This document shows positions 1-7,139 of a stretch of 64,000 nucleotides of DNA, piece after piece. Location of the stretch: the IMG/VR virus record IMGVR_UViG_3300027365_000009, positions 1 to 64,000 of that record; one strand, written 5' to 3'. Position 1 is the stretch's first letter. Each line of letters begins with the position of its first letter. Position numbers and translations under genes: made by a program. The notes under the pieces were generated by a model. That model had not been told where the DNA came from. It worked only from the letters and a program-made list of their open reading frames with translations, and did no database searches. The DNA is from a virus.

Positions 1-36
1 TTTTTTTTTTTTTAGGGCCTCTTTTTTTTTTTTTTA
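1..36. other. Two poly-T tracts at window edge
   Basis: Thirteen T residues, a short GC-rich spacer (AGGGCCTC) and about fifteen more T residues open the window. This could be the tail of a terminator whose upstream part lies outside, or two U-tracts in series ahead of the adhesin gene at 84. Homopolymers of this length are also where assemblies go wrong. No gene is visible before 84. Confidence 0.4.
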
Positions 37-83
37 CTTATCCTATGGCCACATTGGTGAGCCTTTAGCTAAAGGAGTCCACT

Positions 84-956
84 ATGAAAGTGCGTTTCTT
101 ACGCGGGACGACAGAGGAGAATAATAGCCTTACGTTACCCGCAGGTGAGATTTCGATCAATCTCGATGACATGAGTTTGCGTCTCCATGATGGGGTGACG
201 CAAGGGGGCTTTGAATGCCCCAGTAACATGGCCTTTAACTTAGGCCCGGGTCCCAAGACGTTAGTGGCTGGTGATTACCAGCTCGGATACTTTGGTGAGA
301 TCAGTGCCGCGGAGTTTATTACTGGTGATCAGTTAACCGATGAGATGGGGGTGTCAGAAGGGGTGGGGATGAATTCCACCACTGCATGGTTGAAGTTTGC
401 CTATCAGGGGAAAATCCTCTACGTGGCAAAACAACCGATTCGCCATAGCGTGAGTTGGGAAACCCTCTACCAGTCCGGTCTGGTTTATGGGGTGGACGAT
501 GTGGGGATTCACCCAGCGGGAGCAAACGCTAACCAGTTCTCCCCAACGTTAATCGGTACTGATGGATTTAAAACCCGACTGTTAACTGGTGGTAATACCG
601 ATCCCGCTACGGGAGCGGGCGGCGAATGGGACCAGTTGATGGTGGCAGTCACCAACGGGACGTTTGCTTCATTAACGACCACCGAGTTGGGAGTCGGATC
701 AGGCAATGGCGCCACCAGCTGGGTCCAGGAAGCCATCTCTGGGACGCTGGCCAACCGGGTGGGGCGCGGTCAAACCTCGATCGCCGACTATGATAGTGTC
801 GCGGCGACTACCGTTACGGCCACGATGGGGTGGCGGCCGGTATTGGAGTTGACCACAGTGACCAAGATCCTCTTCCCGCCGGAAGACATCTATTATGAAA
901 CCGACTATGTGAAACCGTCGTACGTGTACGACTGGTCTTACAGTGACGCCCCGTAA
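84..956 (+). CDS. Mtd-like receptor-binding adhesin, paralog of the DGR target
   Basis: This is a 290-residue adhesin-like protein. The first ~45 residues (VRFLRGTTEENN, then a GEISINL segment and RLHDGVTQGGFE) match the small N-terminal domain seen in major tropism determinant (Mtd) type phage adhesins. Residues ~70-275 form the same ligand-binding domain as the next gene (WLKF, RHSVSW, VRLLTGG, GGEW, then GWRPVLEL), likely a C-type-lectin fold. The segment before GWRPVLEL aligns without gaps to the VR of the next gene, but its nucleotide differences from the local TR are not confined to adenines. It is therefore a diverged paralog and not a current target. It continues ~25 residues past the domain with a Tyr-rich tail. 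The start has a good AAGGAG site just upstream. It lies 11 bp before the DGR target, probably in the same transcript. Confidence 0.85.
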   Translation: MKVRFLRGTTEENNSLTLPAGEISINLDDMSLRLHDGVTQGGFECPSNMAFNLGPGPKTLVAGDYQLGYFGEISAAEFITGDQLTDEMGVSEGVGMNSTTAWLKFAYQGKILYVAKQPIRHSVSWETLYQSGLVYGVDDVGIHPAGANANQFSPTLIGTDGFKTRLLTGGNTDPATGAGGEWDQLMVAVTNGTFASLTTTELGVGSGNGATSWVQEAISGTLANRVGRGQTSIADYDSVAATTVTATMGWRPVLELTTVTKILFPPEDIYYETDYVKPSYVYDWSYSDAP

Positions 957-967
957 AGGAGAGAGAC

Positions 968-1819
968 ATGAGCATTACGTTTAAGTTTACTAACCGTAAC
1001 CTCAATGAGGACGGCATCCGGGTGTGGCGTAGCGCTACCCCCTTCGATAAAGATACCCTGCCGGGTGCCACCCACGATGAACTCGTGGCGGGTACCAAGG
1101 TGTACGAGGATACCTTTGTGGCGCGGGGCGATGAGTATTACTACCTCTTCGAGACCTACCGGGGGAATGACAGCGCCTTCAGTAACCTGATTCACGGTAA
1201 GGCGCTACCGATCCTGACCGGTCCTGGCCCTCAGACGCTCTCAGCGGGCGATCACAGGCTTGGGTTCTATGGGGAGACCCTAGTGACCGACCTGGTGGAT
1301 GGCGACGCTCTGGCGACCTCTCTGGGCCTTACAGCGGGTACGTCACAATTCAGTAGTGAACCCTGGTTGAAATTCAATCATCACGGTAAGACGCTGTTCG
1401 TCGCGAAGAAACCGTATCGTCACAGCGTAAGTTGGGATCATATCGCGGCGGTGAATGCGGTGTATGGGGGTGAGACCGACGCCCAGTTTACCTCGGACTT
1501 TAATGACACCTTCCGTGTCCGTCTGTTGACCGGTGGTGACGCGGACCCAGCCTCCAGTGCCGGTGGGGAGTGGAATGACTTAATTTACCGGGTACATGTC
1601 GATGACCCCACCGGCACAAACTGGGCCTCTTACACCGATACCGACATCGTCGTGGGGACCGGTAACGGACGCGCCAGCTGGACCCAAGAGACGGCAGCAT
1701 CGAATTCGGGGTACCGCGTCTACCGAGGGCTTTCGTCCTTGGCGGGCTTCCACACGAATACTTCGTCGAATACGATTTCGACTTATGGTTGGCGGCCTTG
1801 CCTGGAACTGGTCGTGTAA
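968..1819 (+). CDS. DGR target adhesin with variable C-terminus
   Basis: This 283-residue protein is the diversified target of the retroelement. Residues ~1-75 form a beta-rich, fibronectin-like N-terminal domain (TNRNLNEDGIRVWRSATPF, then YYYLFETYRG) in place of the Mtd-like domain of its neighbour. Residues ~80-283 are the shared binding domain (RHSVSW, VRLLTGGDADP, GGEWNDL, VGTGNGRASWTQE). The last ~35 residues are encoded by the VR and end in GWRPCLELVV. Residues that differ from the TR-encoded version are nearly all Asn in the template (N to Y, L, G, H, I, T), the classic AAY-codon logic of DGRs. The GGAGAG site at 958-963 sets the start. The product is expected at a tail-fibre tip, contacting host receptors. 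Confidence 0.9.
   Translation: MSITFKFTNRNLNEDGIRVWRSATPFDKDTLPGATHDELVAGTKVYEDTFVARGDEYYYLFETYRGNDSAFSNLIHGKALPILTGPGPQTLSAGDHRLGFYGETLVTDLVDGDALATSLGLTAGTSQFSSEPWLKFNHHGKTLFVAKKPYRHSVSWDHIAAVNAVYGGETDAQFTSDFNDTFRVRLLTGGDADPASSAGGEWNDLIYRVHVDDPTGTNWASYTDTDIVVGTGNGRASWTQETAASNSGYRVYRGLSSLAGFHTNTSSNTISTYGWRPCLELVV
1715..1802 (+). repeat. DGR variable repeat (VR)
   Basis: This 88-bp segment inside the target gene aligns without gaps to the template repeat at 2298-2385. There are 11 mismatches, all at positions that are A in the template (changed to C, T or G). All non-adenine positions are identical. The repeat ends in a GC-rich block (GGTTGGCGGCCTTGCC). Sequences beyond it differ (TGGAACTGG here, CTGACGGCTG after TR), as expected for the IMH versus IMH* difference that makes homing one-way. 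Confidence 0.95.
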
Positions 1820-1877
1820 GAATGACTGGGTAGGGTAATAATACGCAGAGACGAACCATGTATTCGTCACGACCACA

Positions 1878-1916
1878 GCGGGGTCCTTCGAGGAGCCTGT
1901 CGACGAGGGACCCCGC
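1878..1916. other. Hairpin downstream of VR
   Basis: A perfect 9-bp inverted repeat (GCGGGGTCC / GGACCCCGC) with a 21-nt loop lies 75 bp after the VR. Several DGRs carry a GC-rich hairpin or cruciform 3' of the VR that stimulates retrohoming. The position fits that role, although a T-poor terminator for the target gene is an alternative. Confidence 0.6.
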
Positions 1917-1936
1917 CCCTAAATTTATATAGAAAA

Positions 1937-2272
1937 ATGTCGAAAATAACCGAACTTTCATCACGTATGGAAACCCTGCTAGGGACGATGTTGCCTACAT
2001 TTCGTAACTACCCGCGTCACGAACATACAGGGATGTGTCAGATTATCAAACAGAAAGCCTTTGAGGGGTTATTTCAATTACACCTTGCTGAATTCACCCA
2101 CGGTGCAGCACGAAAAGACGCGTTAAAGAAAACTCAAGCCACCTTGGTGTCGTTAATGACGGTTCACCAACTGGCATATAAGGAAGGATATATAACAGAG
2201 GGTTTTCTGGAGAATGTGTGTCGCGACACAGAAATTATCCTGAGTGGTGTGGTAAGCCAATTAACCCAATAG
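1937..2272 (+). CDS. avd: DGR accessory variability determinant (Avd-like)
   Basis: This 111-residue, predicted all-helical, basic protein lies between the target gene and the template repeat, exactly where avd sits in canonical DGRs. Avd proteins are ~110-130-residue four-helix bundles that form pentamers and bind the reverse transcriptase and template RNA. Length, position and helical character (hydrophobic heptads through residues ~10-105, basic stretch near AARKDALKK) support the assignment. It is made from context more than from a strict motif. The stop codon is ~25 bp before the start of the TR alignment. No strong Shine-Dalgarno sequence is visible, so translation may be low. Confidence 0.8.
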   Translation: MSKITELSSRMETLLGTMLPTFRNYPRHEHTGMCQIIKQKAFEGLFQLHLAEFTHGAARKDALKKTQATLVSLMTVHQLAYKEGYITEGFLENVCRDTEIILSGVVSQLTQ

Positions 2273-2297
2273 TATGTAAACGGTTTGGTCTATAATG

Positions 2298-2385
2298 CAC
2301 GTCAACCGAGGGAATTCGTCCTTGACGAACTTCAACACGAATACTTCGTCGAATACGAATTCGAATAATGGTTGGCGGCCTTGCC
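2298..2385 (+). repeat. DGR template repeat (TR)
   Basis: This noncoding 88-bp template matches the VR at 1715-1802. In the VR frame it would encode many AAY Asn codons, giving the largest possible diversity when adenines are mutated without creating ochre or amber codons. Substitutions seen in the VR are CAC to CGC, AAC to TAC, AAT to CTT, ACG to GCG, AAC to GGC, AAC to CAC, AAT to ATT, AAT to ACT and AAT to TAT. The TR lies between avd and the RT gene. Confidence 0.95.
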
Positions 2386-2525
2386 CTGACGGCTGTTTAT
2401 CTGATGGTTTGGTCGCTAAGGCCGCCTTCCGCATGTTATAGTTCGTCAAGGGGGCGAAATCGTTCGTTACCTAGATAACGAGAACACACTATGACTACCC
2501 CTCCCATCACGCTGTGGGGGTAGTC
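2320..2525 (+). ncRNA. Structured TR-spacer RNA of the DGR
   Basis: The transcript from TR into the RT leader contains nested inverted repeats. CCTTGACGAAC (2320-2330, inside TR) pairs perfectly with GTTCGTCAAGG (2441-2451). GGCGGCCTT (2374-2382, the TR 3' end) pairs with AAGGCCGCC (2418-2426). A third hairpin, GACTACCCC / GGGGTAGTC, is at 2493-2501 / 2517-2525. In the Bordetella phage DGR the TR plus downstream spacer RNA folds to self-prime cDNA synthesis with Avd and RT. This spacer is of similar placement, so I infer the same role. Confidence 0.65.
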
Positions 2526-2553
2526 GCCCAATTATGCCGTAATGGGGTAACCG

Positions 2554-3588
2554 ATGTTTAACGATATCATGCACGAGGCTAACATCTCAGAAGCGTTCAA
2601 CGCGACACAACGTGGTGCGCCTAAACACAAACCCGCCGCCGTTAAGTTTAAACGACAGCAGTTTCATGAACTGGACAAGTTGGTCAGTGAACTTCATAAT
2701 GGGACCTACCGCCCGGGACCTTATGCGTCGTTTCTAGTACATGAACCAAAACAACGGGTTATCTTCTCACCGTCATATCGCGATAAAATCGTTCAACATA
2801 TGCTCAATAATGTGTTGTCACGACGGTATTATCCCTTGTTTATACGTGATTCTTACGCCTGTATCGAAGGTCGGGGTAATATCAGAGCAGTGCTCACCAT
2901 CCAACGGCAATTAAGGGCAATTCAGATAGAATACAATATCCAAGGCCACCTCGCAAAAAGTGACATCTCGAAGTTCTTTTACTCGATACCCCATGACATA
3001 CTCAAGCACATCTTGACCAAAGTAGTCACATGCCCGTTAACTCTGACATTGTTATATGAGATCATTGATTCTAGTCCGATCAACCCAGGGCTACCGTTAG
3101 GTAATTTAACCAGCCAACTATTTGCTAATATCTTTCTTAATGAACTTGACCAGTTCTGTAAGCGCCAACTGCGTATAAAACACTACGTCCGTTACGCCGA
3201 TGATATTGTAGTGACAACGACGGATAAAACTAATGCCGATATAATAAACGAGTTGATTGATGGGTTCCTTAAAGATAATTTACGTCTTACGTTACATCCC
3301 CGCAAAACCCAATCGTTGCCGGTTAAACATGGTGTTTCGACCTTAGGGTTTTTCATTACTCAAGAACGGCTTTATTTACTGGGACGACAGAAGTCACGAA
3401 TACGAAAGCTTTTGCATAAAACACCCGCACTACTGGAACAAGGACTGTCTTACCGTGTTATTGAACAACGTCTTAATAGTTGGTTGGCCTTCGCTCAACA
3501 TGCTAACCCGCAGTATTTTATTAGGGCCTTGCTCAATGATTACGATTTCCTTACCCTCGATAATTTAGGGCGGTTCCGATTAAGGTAA
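2554..3588 (+). CDS. rt: DGR reverse transcriptase
   Basis: This 344-residue reverse transcriptase performs error-prone copying of TR RNA into mutagenic cDNA. Visible motifs are the first catalytic Asp in DISKFF (D137), the DGR-type signature GLPLGNLTSQ (residues ~179-188) followed by LFANIFLNELDQF, and the active-site YADD (residues 214-217, in YVRYADDIVV). The C-terminus is a thumb-like helical domain. Length is normal for the family, with no endonuclease or other fused domain. The LG-N-TSQ block, in place of the QG motif of retroviral and group II intron enzymes, is specific for DGR RTs. It is the last gene of the element and is followed by a convergent terminator. Confidence 0.95.
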   Translation: MFNDIMHEANISEAFNATQRGAPKHKPAAVKFKRQQFHELDKLVSELHNGTYRPGPYASFLVHEPKQRVIFSPSYRDKIVQHMLNNVLSRRYYPLFIRDSYACIEGRGNIRAVLTIQRQLRAIQIEYNIQGHLAKSDISKFFYSIPHDILKHILTKVVTCPLTLTLLYEIIDSSPINPGLPLGNLTSQLFANIFLNELDQFCKRQLRIKHYVRYADDIVVTTTDKTNADIINELIDGFLKDNLRLTLHPRKTQSLPVKHGVSTLGFFITQERLYLLGRQKSRIRKLLHKTPALLEQGLSYRVIEQRLNSWLAFAQHANPQYFIRALLNDYDFLTLDNLGRFRLR

Positions 3589-3615
3589 AAAAAAAGCCTT
3601 CCCCGTAGGGAAGGC
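3587..3615 (-). terminator. Terminator for leftward genes
   Basis: The stem GCCTTCCC / GGGAAGGC (3596-3603 / 3608-3615) is followed on the minus strand by nine T residues. It ends the leftward block that begins at 6135 and lies at the convergent junction with the RT gene. Confidence 0.8.
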
Positions 3616-3625
3616 AGTTATGACG

Positions 3626-4084
3626 TCATTCGTCATCGAAATCCATATTCAGTTGGCGCTGTACGTCACGGTGAGTGTGGTCCTGCTGTGTGGCATCCGC
3701 AATCGCAATGTCATACAACAGCTCCACCATATACAAGGGCAACTCCAGGAACTCATTCAGCGATAGACCAAACAATTTATGGAGTCGATACTGGTAGAAC
3801 CGACGAATGTGACTGAATAAAGGACCGCCTTCCATCACGTCTTCTTTATCGTGCAAGGCCACCGACGCCAGGGGACGTTGTTCGGTAGGACCACGCACAC
3901 GACTGTGGTTGAAAATCCCATATTCCGTTTGGTAACAGGACAGCCCGATCATCTCCGCTGCGGTAGGTCGTACCGCAGGGAGCTCACGTAAGAGGGCGTC
4001 GAACTGTCCTTCTTGACCGAGTTGATCCAACCCGAAGCGAGAAAAGCCCACGTGCCCGTTAGGGTCGTCCAGTGTGAGACTCAA
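3626..4084 (-). CDS. Hypothetical protein, last gene of leftward block
   Basis: This ~152-residue protein has no family I recognise. It has a helical, aromatic-rich middle (HIRRFYQYRLHKLFG) and an acidic C-terminus (NMDFDDE). The start is unclear. A TTG at 4084 is available, yet the frame stays open upstream through the end of the preceding gene (about 12 further codons to 4120) with no ATG. This suggests a non-ATG start, translational coupling or a frameshift. Its context is with two other unknown genes in one leftward transcript. Confidence 0.7.
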   Translation of the reverse strand: MSLTLDDPNGHVGFSRFGLDQLGQEGQFDALLRELPAVRPTAAEMIGLSCYQTEYGIFNHSRVRGPTEQRPLASVALHDKEDVMEGGPLFSHIRRFYQYRLHKLFGLSLNEFLELPLYMVELLYDIAIADATQQDHTHRDVQRQLNMDFDDE

Positions 4085-4119
4085 ACGACTAAAACGGGCA
4101 TCCTCGTTCTGACTGGGAC

Positions 4120-5646
4120 TTAATTGAGCTTCCGGTTGACCAGCGTAAAAAAAGTGGTAAGGACATCCAGCGGTACCAGATGCGGGAAGCGTTCATGTTT
4201 CCCTTCACTTATCGTTTTCTTACAACTCGGACAATCAAACGAGGGAATGGCGACCATGCTTAACATGGCGTCATCCACAAACTCGGTGATCTTACCCAGG
4301 AAGCTCTCCGCGTACTCCTCGGTGGAGAACACATGGTTGAGTGCTTCGTTAATCACGTCGTCACTGTCGGCAATGACATCTTCCCCGTCATCGTCGCGTT
4401 CCCGAATGTCGGCCACCCAGTGTGAGTATTGACGGGCTGTGGTAGCTTCCCCCAGACTCAGGATATAGCGATCCCGATTGGCTCCATGTGGTGGTTCATT
4501 GAACGCCCCTTGCGTCATCTCAATGATGCCGTTGATCCAGTCTCGCCCCGCGTCTTCATACTCCTGGACGGTGGGGACTTTCAGGGTTACCCCAAGATCC
4601 TCGAACCACACCACTCGGTTATTGCCCCGCACTTTCTCAGCATGATAGAGGGTATACTCCTCTTCGGTGAGCTTGTGCTGGAAACGGCGTGCCATGAGTT
4701 TCTTCTGGGTCTTGGTCAGAGAGACACTGTCCGTCCAGAACAGACGGTTCAGGTTGAGGGTCTCTTTCACCACATGTTGACAATTTTCTGGGTCGGCCAC
4801 ACAGGGGTGAACATACGGGAACCCGTTGGGGTAGAGCGTGACTGCCAGACCCCACAGCAACGTCGGGATATCCAACACCCGTATACGTTCTTTTAGGTCA
4901 CTGGGTGTGCTGGTGTGGATGTTGGTGTCAATCACGTACTGTAGCGCAAAGTCCACCGCCACCGAGGTTAACACTTGACCGGTGTTGGAAAAAGCCATGC
5001 CTTTGGAATCAGACCCCAGCGTCACCTTTAGCTGACTCAGTTGGTACTGAAGACTTGTCAGGGCCGACAGCGGCGGGGTCTTCATGCGCACCCAAATCCC
5101 GCTGTGGTAGAGGGGTACGTCAAACACGGTACCCACGCCCGCACGACGGGACATATACGTGAGCTTTTCTTCGACAGTGTGATGCCCATCGCCCAGGCGT
5201 TGCTTGGGTTGACCGGGACGCAGCGACTGTCCTTCATACTCCAGGACCTGACGCCATTCACTCCCCTCACGAGTGGAAGCCTCTTCTCCCGCCTGATTGA
5301 TGTTAGCGTGGGTCAGGGCATTCATGACCGTACGGTACCAGGCATTGCCTTCATCGTCACCCAGCGTCCGGCCTTGGTCATTGGCCTTCTTAAAGATTGC
5401 CTCCTCTTGCTTGTCAATCTTTTTCAGCAGGTTATCGGCCTTGTCCAGGGTACCACTTACCGTACTGAACACTTCCCGGAACATCGCCAGGGCATCGCCC
5501 AGCATGATCGGTTTGTCCAGGTCCTTGGTGGAGGCAAAGTCTTCAACGAAATTCGCTGAGGATTCGGTCGGGGTCTCAGTACCATATTGCCCGGTGGAGG
5601 TGGTGTCCTCAACCGGTTTATCATCGGGCTTTTGTGAATCGTCCAT
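4120..5646 (-). CDS. Hypothetical 508-residue phage protein
   Basis: The N-terminus is acidic and low in complexity (DDSQKPDDKPVEDTTSTGQ), followed by a helical region (residues ~45-110) and a mixed core. A C-terminal zinc-ribbon-like CPSC pair (DCPSCKK) lies close to the end, in a setting that resembles the tail of some phage baseplate-hub proteins. That resemblance is weak and I do not assign a function. A good Shine-Dalgarno (GGAC..) precedes the start at 5646, and the gene sits 9 bp after the gene at 6135-5656. Confidence 0.85.
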   Translation of the reverse strand: MDDSQKPDDKPVEDTTSTGQYGTETPTESSANFVEDFASTKDLDKPIMLGDALAMFREVFSTVSGTLDKADNLLKKIDKQEEAIFKKANDQGRTLGDDEGNAWYRTVMNALTHANINQAGEEASTREGSEWRQVLEYEGQSLRPGQPKQRLGDGHHTVEEKLTYMSRRAGVGTVFDVPLYHSGIWVRMKTPPLSALTSLQYQLSQLKVTLGSDSKGMAFSNTGQVLTSVAVDFALQYVIDTNIHTSTPSDLKERIRVLDIPTLLWGLAVTLYPNGFPYVHPCVADPENCQHVVKETLNLNRLFWTDSVSLTKTQKKLMARRFQHKLTEEEYTLYHAEKVRGNNRVVWFEDLGVTLKVPTVQEYEDAGRDWINGIIEMTQGAFNEPPHGANRDRYILSLGEATTARQYSHWVADIRERDDDGEDVIADSDDVINEALNHVFSTEEYAESFLGKITEFVDDAMLSMVAIPSFDCPSCKKTISEGKHERFPHLVPLDVLTTFFTLVNRKLN

Positions 5647-5655
5647 GGGGAGTCC

Positions 5656-6135
5656 TTACTGCTGTGTCGGCATTTCAAGAAGATCACCGTGCTCAGCACG
5701 GATTACATCGACCAATGAGAACACCAGCGGGGAAATCACGGTGTCGAAGTGGTGCATCAGGTTGGTGTAGTCTTGACTGAGTGCAAACAGGATCGGCCAC
5801 TCGGCCTCAGTGGGTTTACCGGACTTGTCCTTGTGCTTGGCGTAGATGGCATCGATCTGCTGCTTGTAATCCTGCAAATCCCCAATCAGGGTCTGCATGG
5901 ACTTTTGAAACCCTTCTGGATCGGAGAGTTTCTCTTTCAAGGTGTCCATGTTGGCAAGAACCGGATAAGTAAAGCCCTGAGTGGAAAGCAGCTTCTTGGC
6001 GCTTTCGTGATACATCTGACGCAGGACTTCCCATCCTTTATCGGACTTCAATACCGTGGAGGCAACGACTTCCTCCGTGGCGCGAATGTCTTCATCAGTA
6101 ATATCGACATCGGGGGTTTGGGATTGATTGGTCAT
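5656..6135 (-). CDS. Hypothetical helical protein
   Basis: This ~159-residue, mostly helical, acidic protein has no recognised family. I chose the ATG at 6135 (MTNQSQTPDVDITDED) over a longer frame because AGGAAG sits 6-7 bp upstream of it. It is the first gene of a leftward block with the 508- and 152-residue proteins. Its acidic N-terminus and helix-rich body would suit a scaffold or chaperone, but nothing proves that. Confidence 0.8.
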   Translation of the reverse strand: MTNQSQTPDVDITDEDIRATEEVVASTVLKSDKGWEVLRQMYHESAKKLLSTQGFTYPVLANMDTLKEKLSDPEGFQKSMQTLIGDLQDYKQQIDAIYAKHKDKSGKPTEAEWPILFALSQDYTNLMHHFDTVISPLVFSLVDVIRAEHGDLLEMPTQQ

Positions 6136-6303
6136 GAGACACTTCCTTTTTACAGAGAGACACAATGGGAGAACCAACGACTCAGTTTGGAGAAACGGCG
6201 TTGACTATAATAATAGCGTAAATCCGTACTTATGTACGATGGGACTTCACGCGTCGACGTAAAGGTATGTTATGACCCCCTTCTACGGTAGGAGAATATA
6301 CCC
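6136..6303. promoter_or_regulatory. Divergent intergenic region, probable promoters
   Basis: This 168-bp gap separates leftward (6135) and rightward (6304) transcription units and must hold both promoters. An AT-rich stretch (TTGACTATAATAATAG, ~6202-6217) is the best promoter-like patch. An AGGAG site at 6291-6295 serves the gene at 6304. No terminator is seen. Confidence 0.4.
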
Positions 6304-7137
6304 ATGATGGATGAACTGCGGATTGCACTACACGACATCATTCCGGAGGAGCGTATTCGGGTTTTCTTGGAAGCCCAACAGCTGCTTTCATCGATTGGCC
6401 TGTCGTCATTTGAAGACGAGTTACAGAATATCATCGGTATGCAAGATGGCATCTCCGATAACTATCTGTTCGTCGGCCGTATCCAGGACGTATTGATTTA
6501 TGCACTGGGCGACTCATTAACACAGTATGGCATTACCCTGGAAGAGAACACCACCCTTCCTGTCATGACGGGGATTCTCCAGGCCGTCGCTAACGTGGAA
6601 CACTACGTTATCCCCCAAGCCCTGTACGACATGACTCTCGCGGATTGGACGCCAGAGGAGCTGGTGGCGGAAATGACCCCGATGTTCAGTGACATCACCG
6701 GGGCGGAAGCGTTCGAGGCTATTGTCCACGTCGACGACGCGGTGGTGGTACGACTACGTGAAATTGCCCGCCAGGCAGTGGAACAAGACACCGAGCATCT
6801 GCCCCACCGTGAAGCGAAAACCGGAGCGATCAAGCGGGTGAATGCCCTGCTCAACCTCACCCAACGTGAGCATCCCCACCTCGTGGTGGAACTGGCGAAA
6901 TCCGGTGTCCCTTCAGGACAACCTCTCGACACTCTGTTGGAGACGTCAGTTGAGGCCCTCGATGGCATGCCGACGGAGAAGGCCGCCCTGGAACTCCTGG
7001 GTCTGGTGTTCTTCAGTGGCGTGGAGCCGGAAGCGCTCGGCGGCGCCTTAAAAGATGCGATTCAGGAATTTACCGATGATTACCAAGAACAGGTCCGTAT
7101 CGAGAAAGCGATTGAAGCGACCTGGGGAGAGGTATAA
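6304..7137 (+). CDS. Hypothetical 277-residue protein upstream of RNAP beta'
   Basis: This is an all-helical, acidic protein with no recognisable motif. AGGAG lies 8 bp before the first of two adjacent ATGs. It ends 2 bp before the RNA polymerase fragment, so the two are almost certainly cotranscribed and may be translationally coupled. A role in the polymerase complex is possible, since some phiKZ-type polymerases have an extra subunit of unrelated sequence, but this is inference from adjacency only. Confidence 0.85.
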   Translation: MMDELRIALHDIIPEERIRVFLEAQQLLSSIGLSSFEDELQNIIGMQDGISDNYLFVGRIQDVLIYALGDSLTQYGITLEENTTLPVMTGILQAVANVEHYVIPQALYDMTLADWTPEELVAEMTPMFSDITGAEAFEAIVHVDDAVVVRLREIARQAVEQDTEHLPHREAKTGAIKRVNALLNLTQREHPHLVVELAKSGVPSGQPLDTLLETSVEALDGMPTEKAALELLGLVFFSGVEPEALGGALKDAIQEFTDDYQEQVRIEKAIEATWGEV

Positions 7138-7139
7138 CC

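Noticed and set aside
1715-2385. TR/VR similarity as a simple direct repeat or duplication
   Set aside because: All 11 mismatches fall at template adenines, which ordinary drift would not produce.
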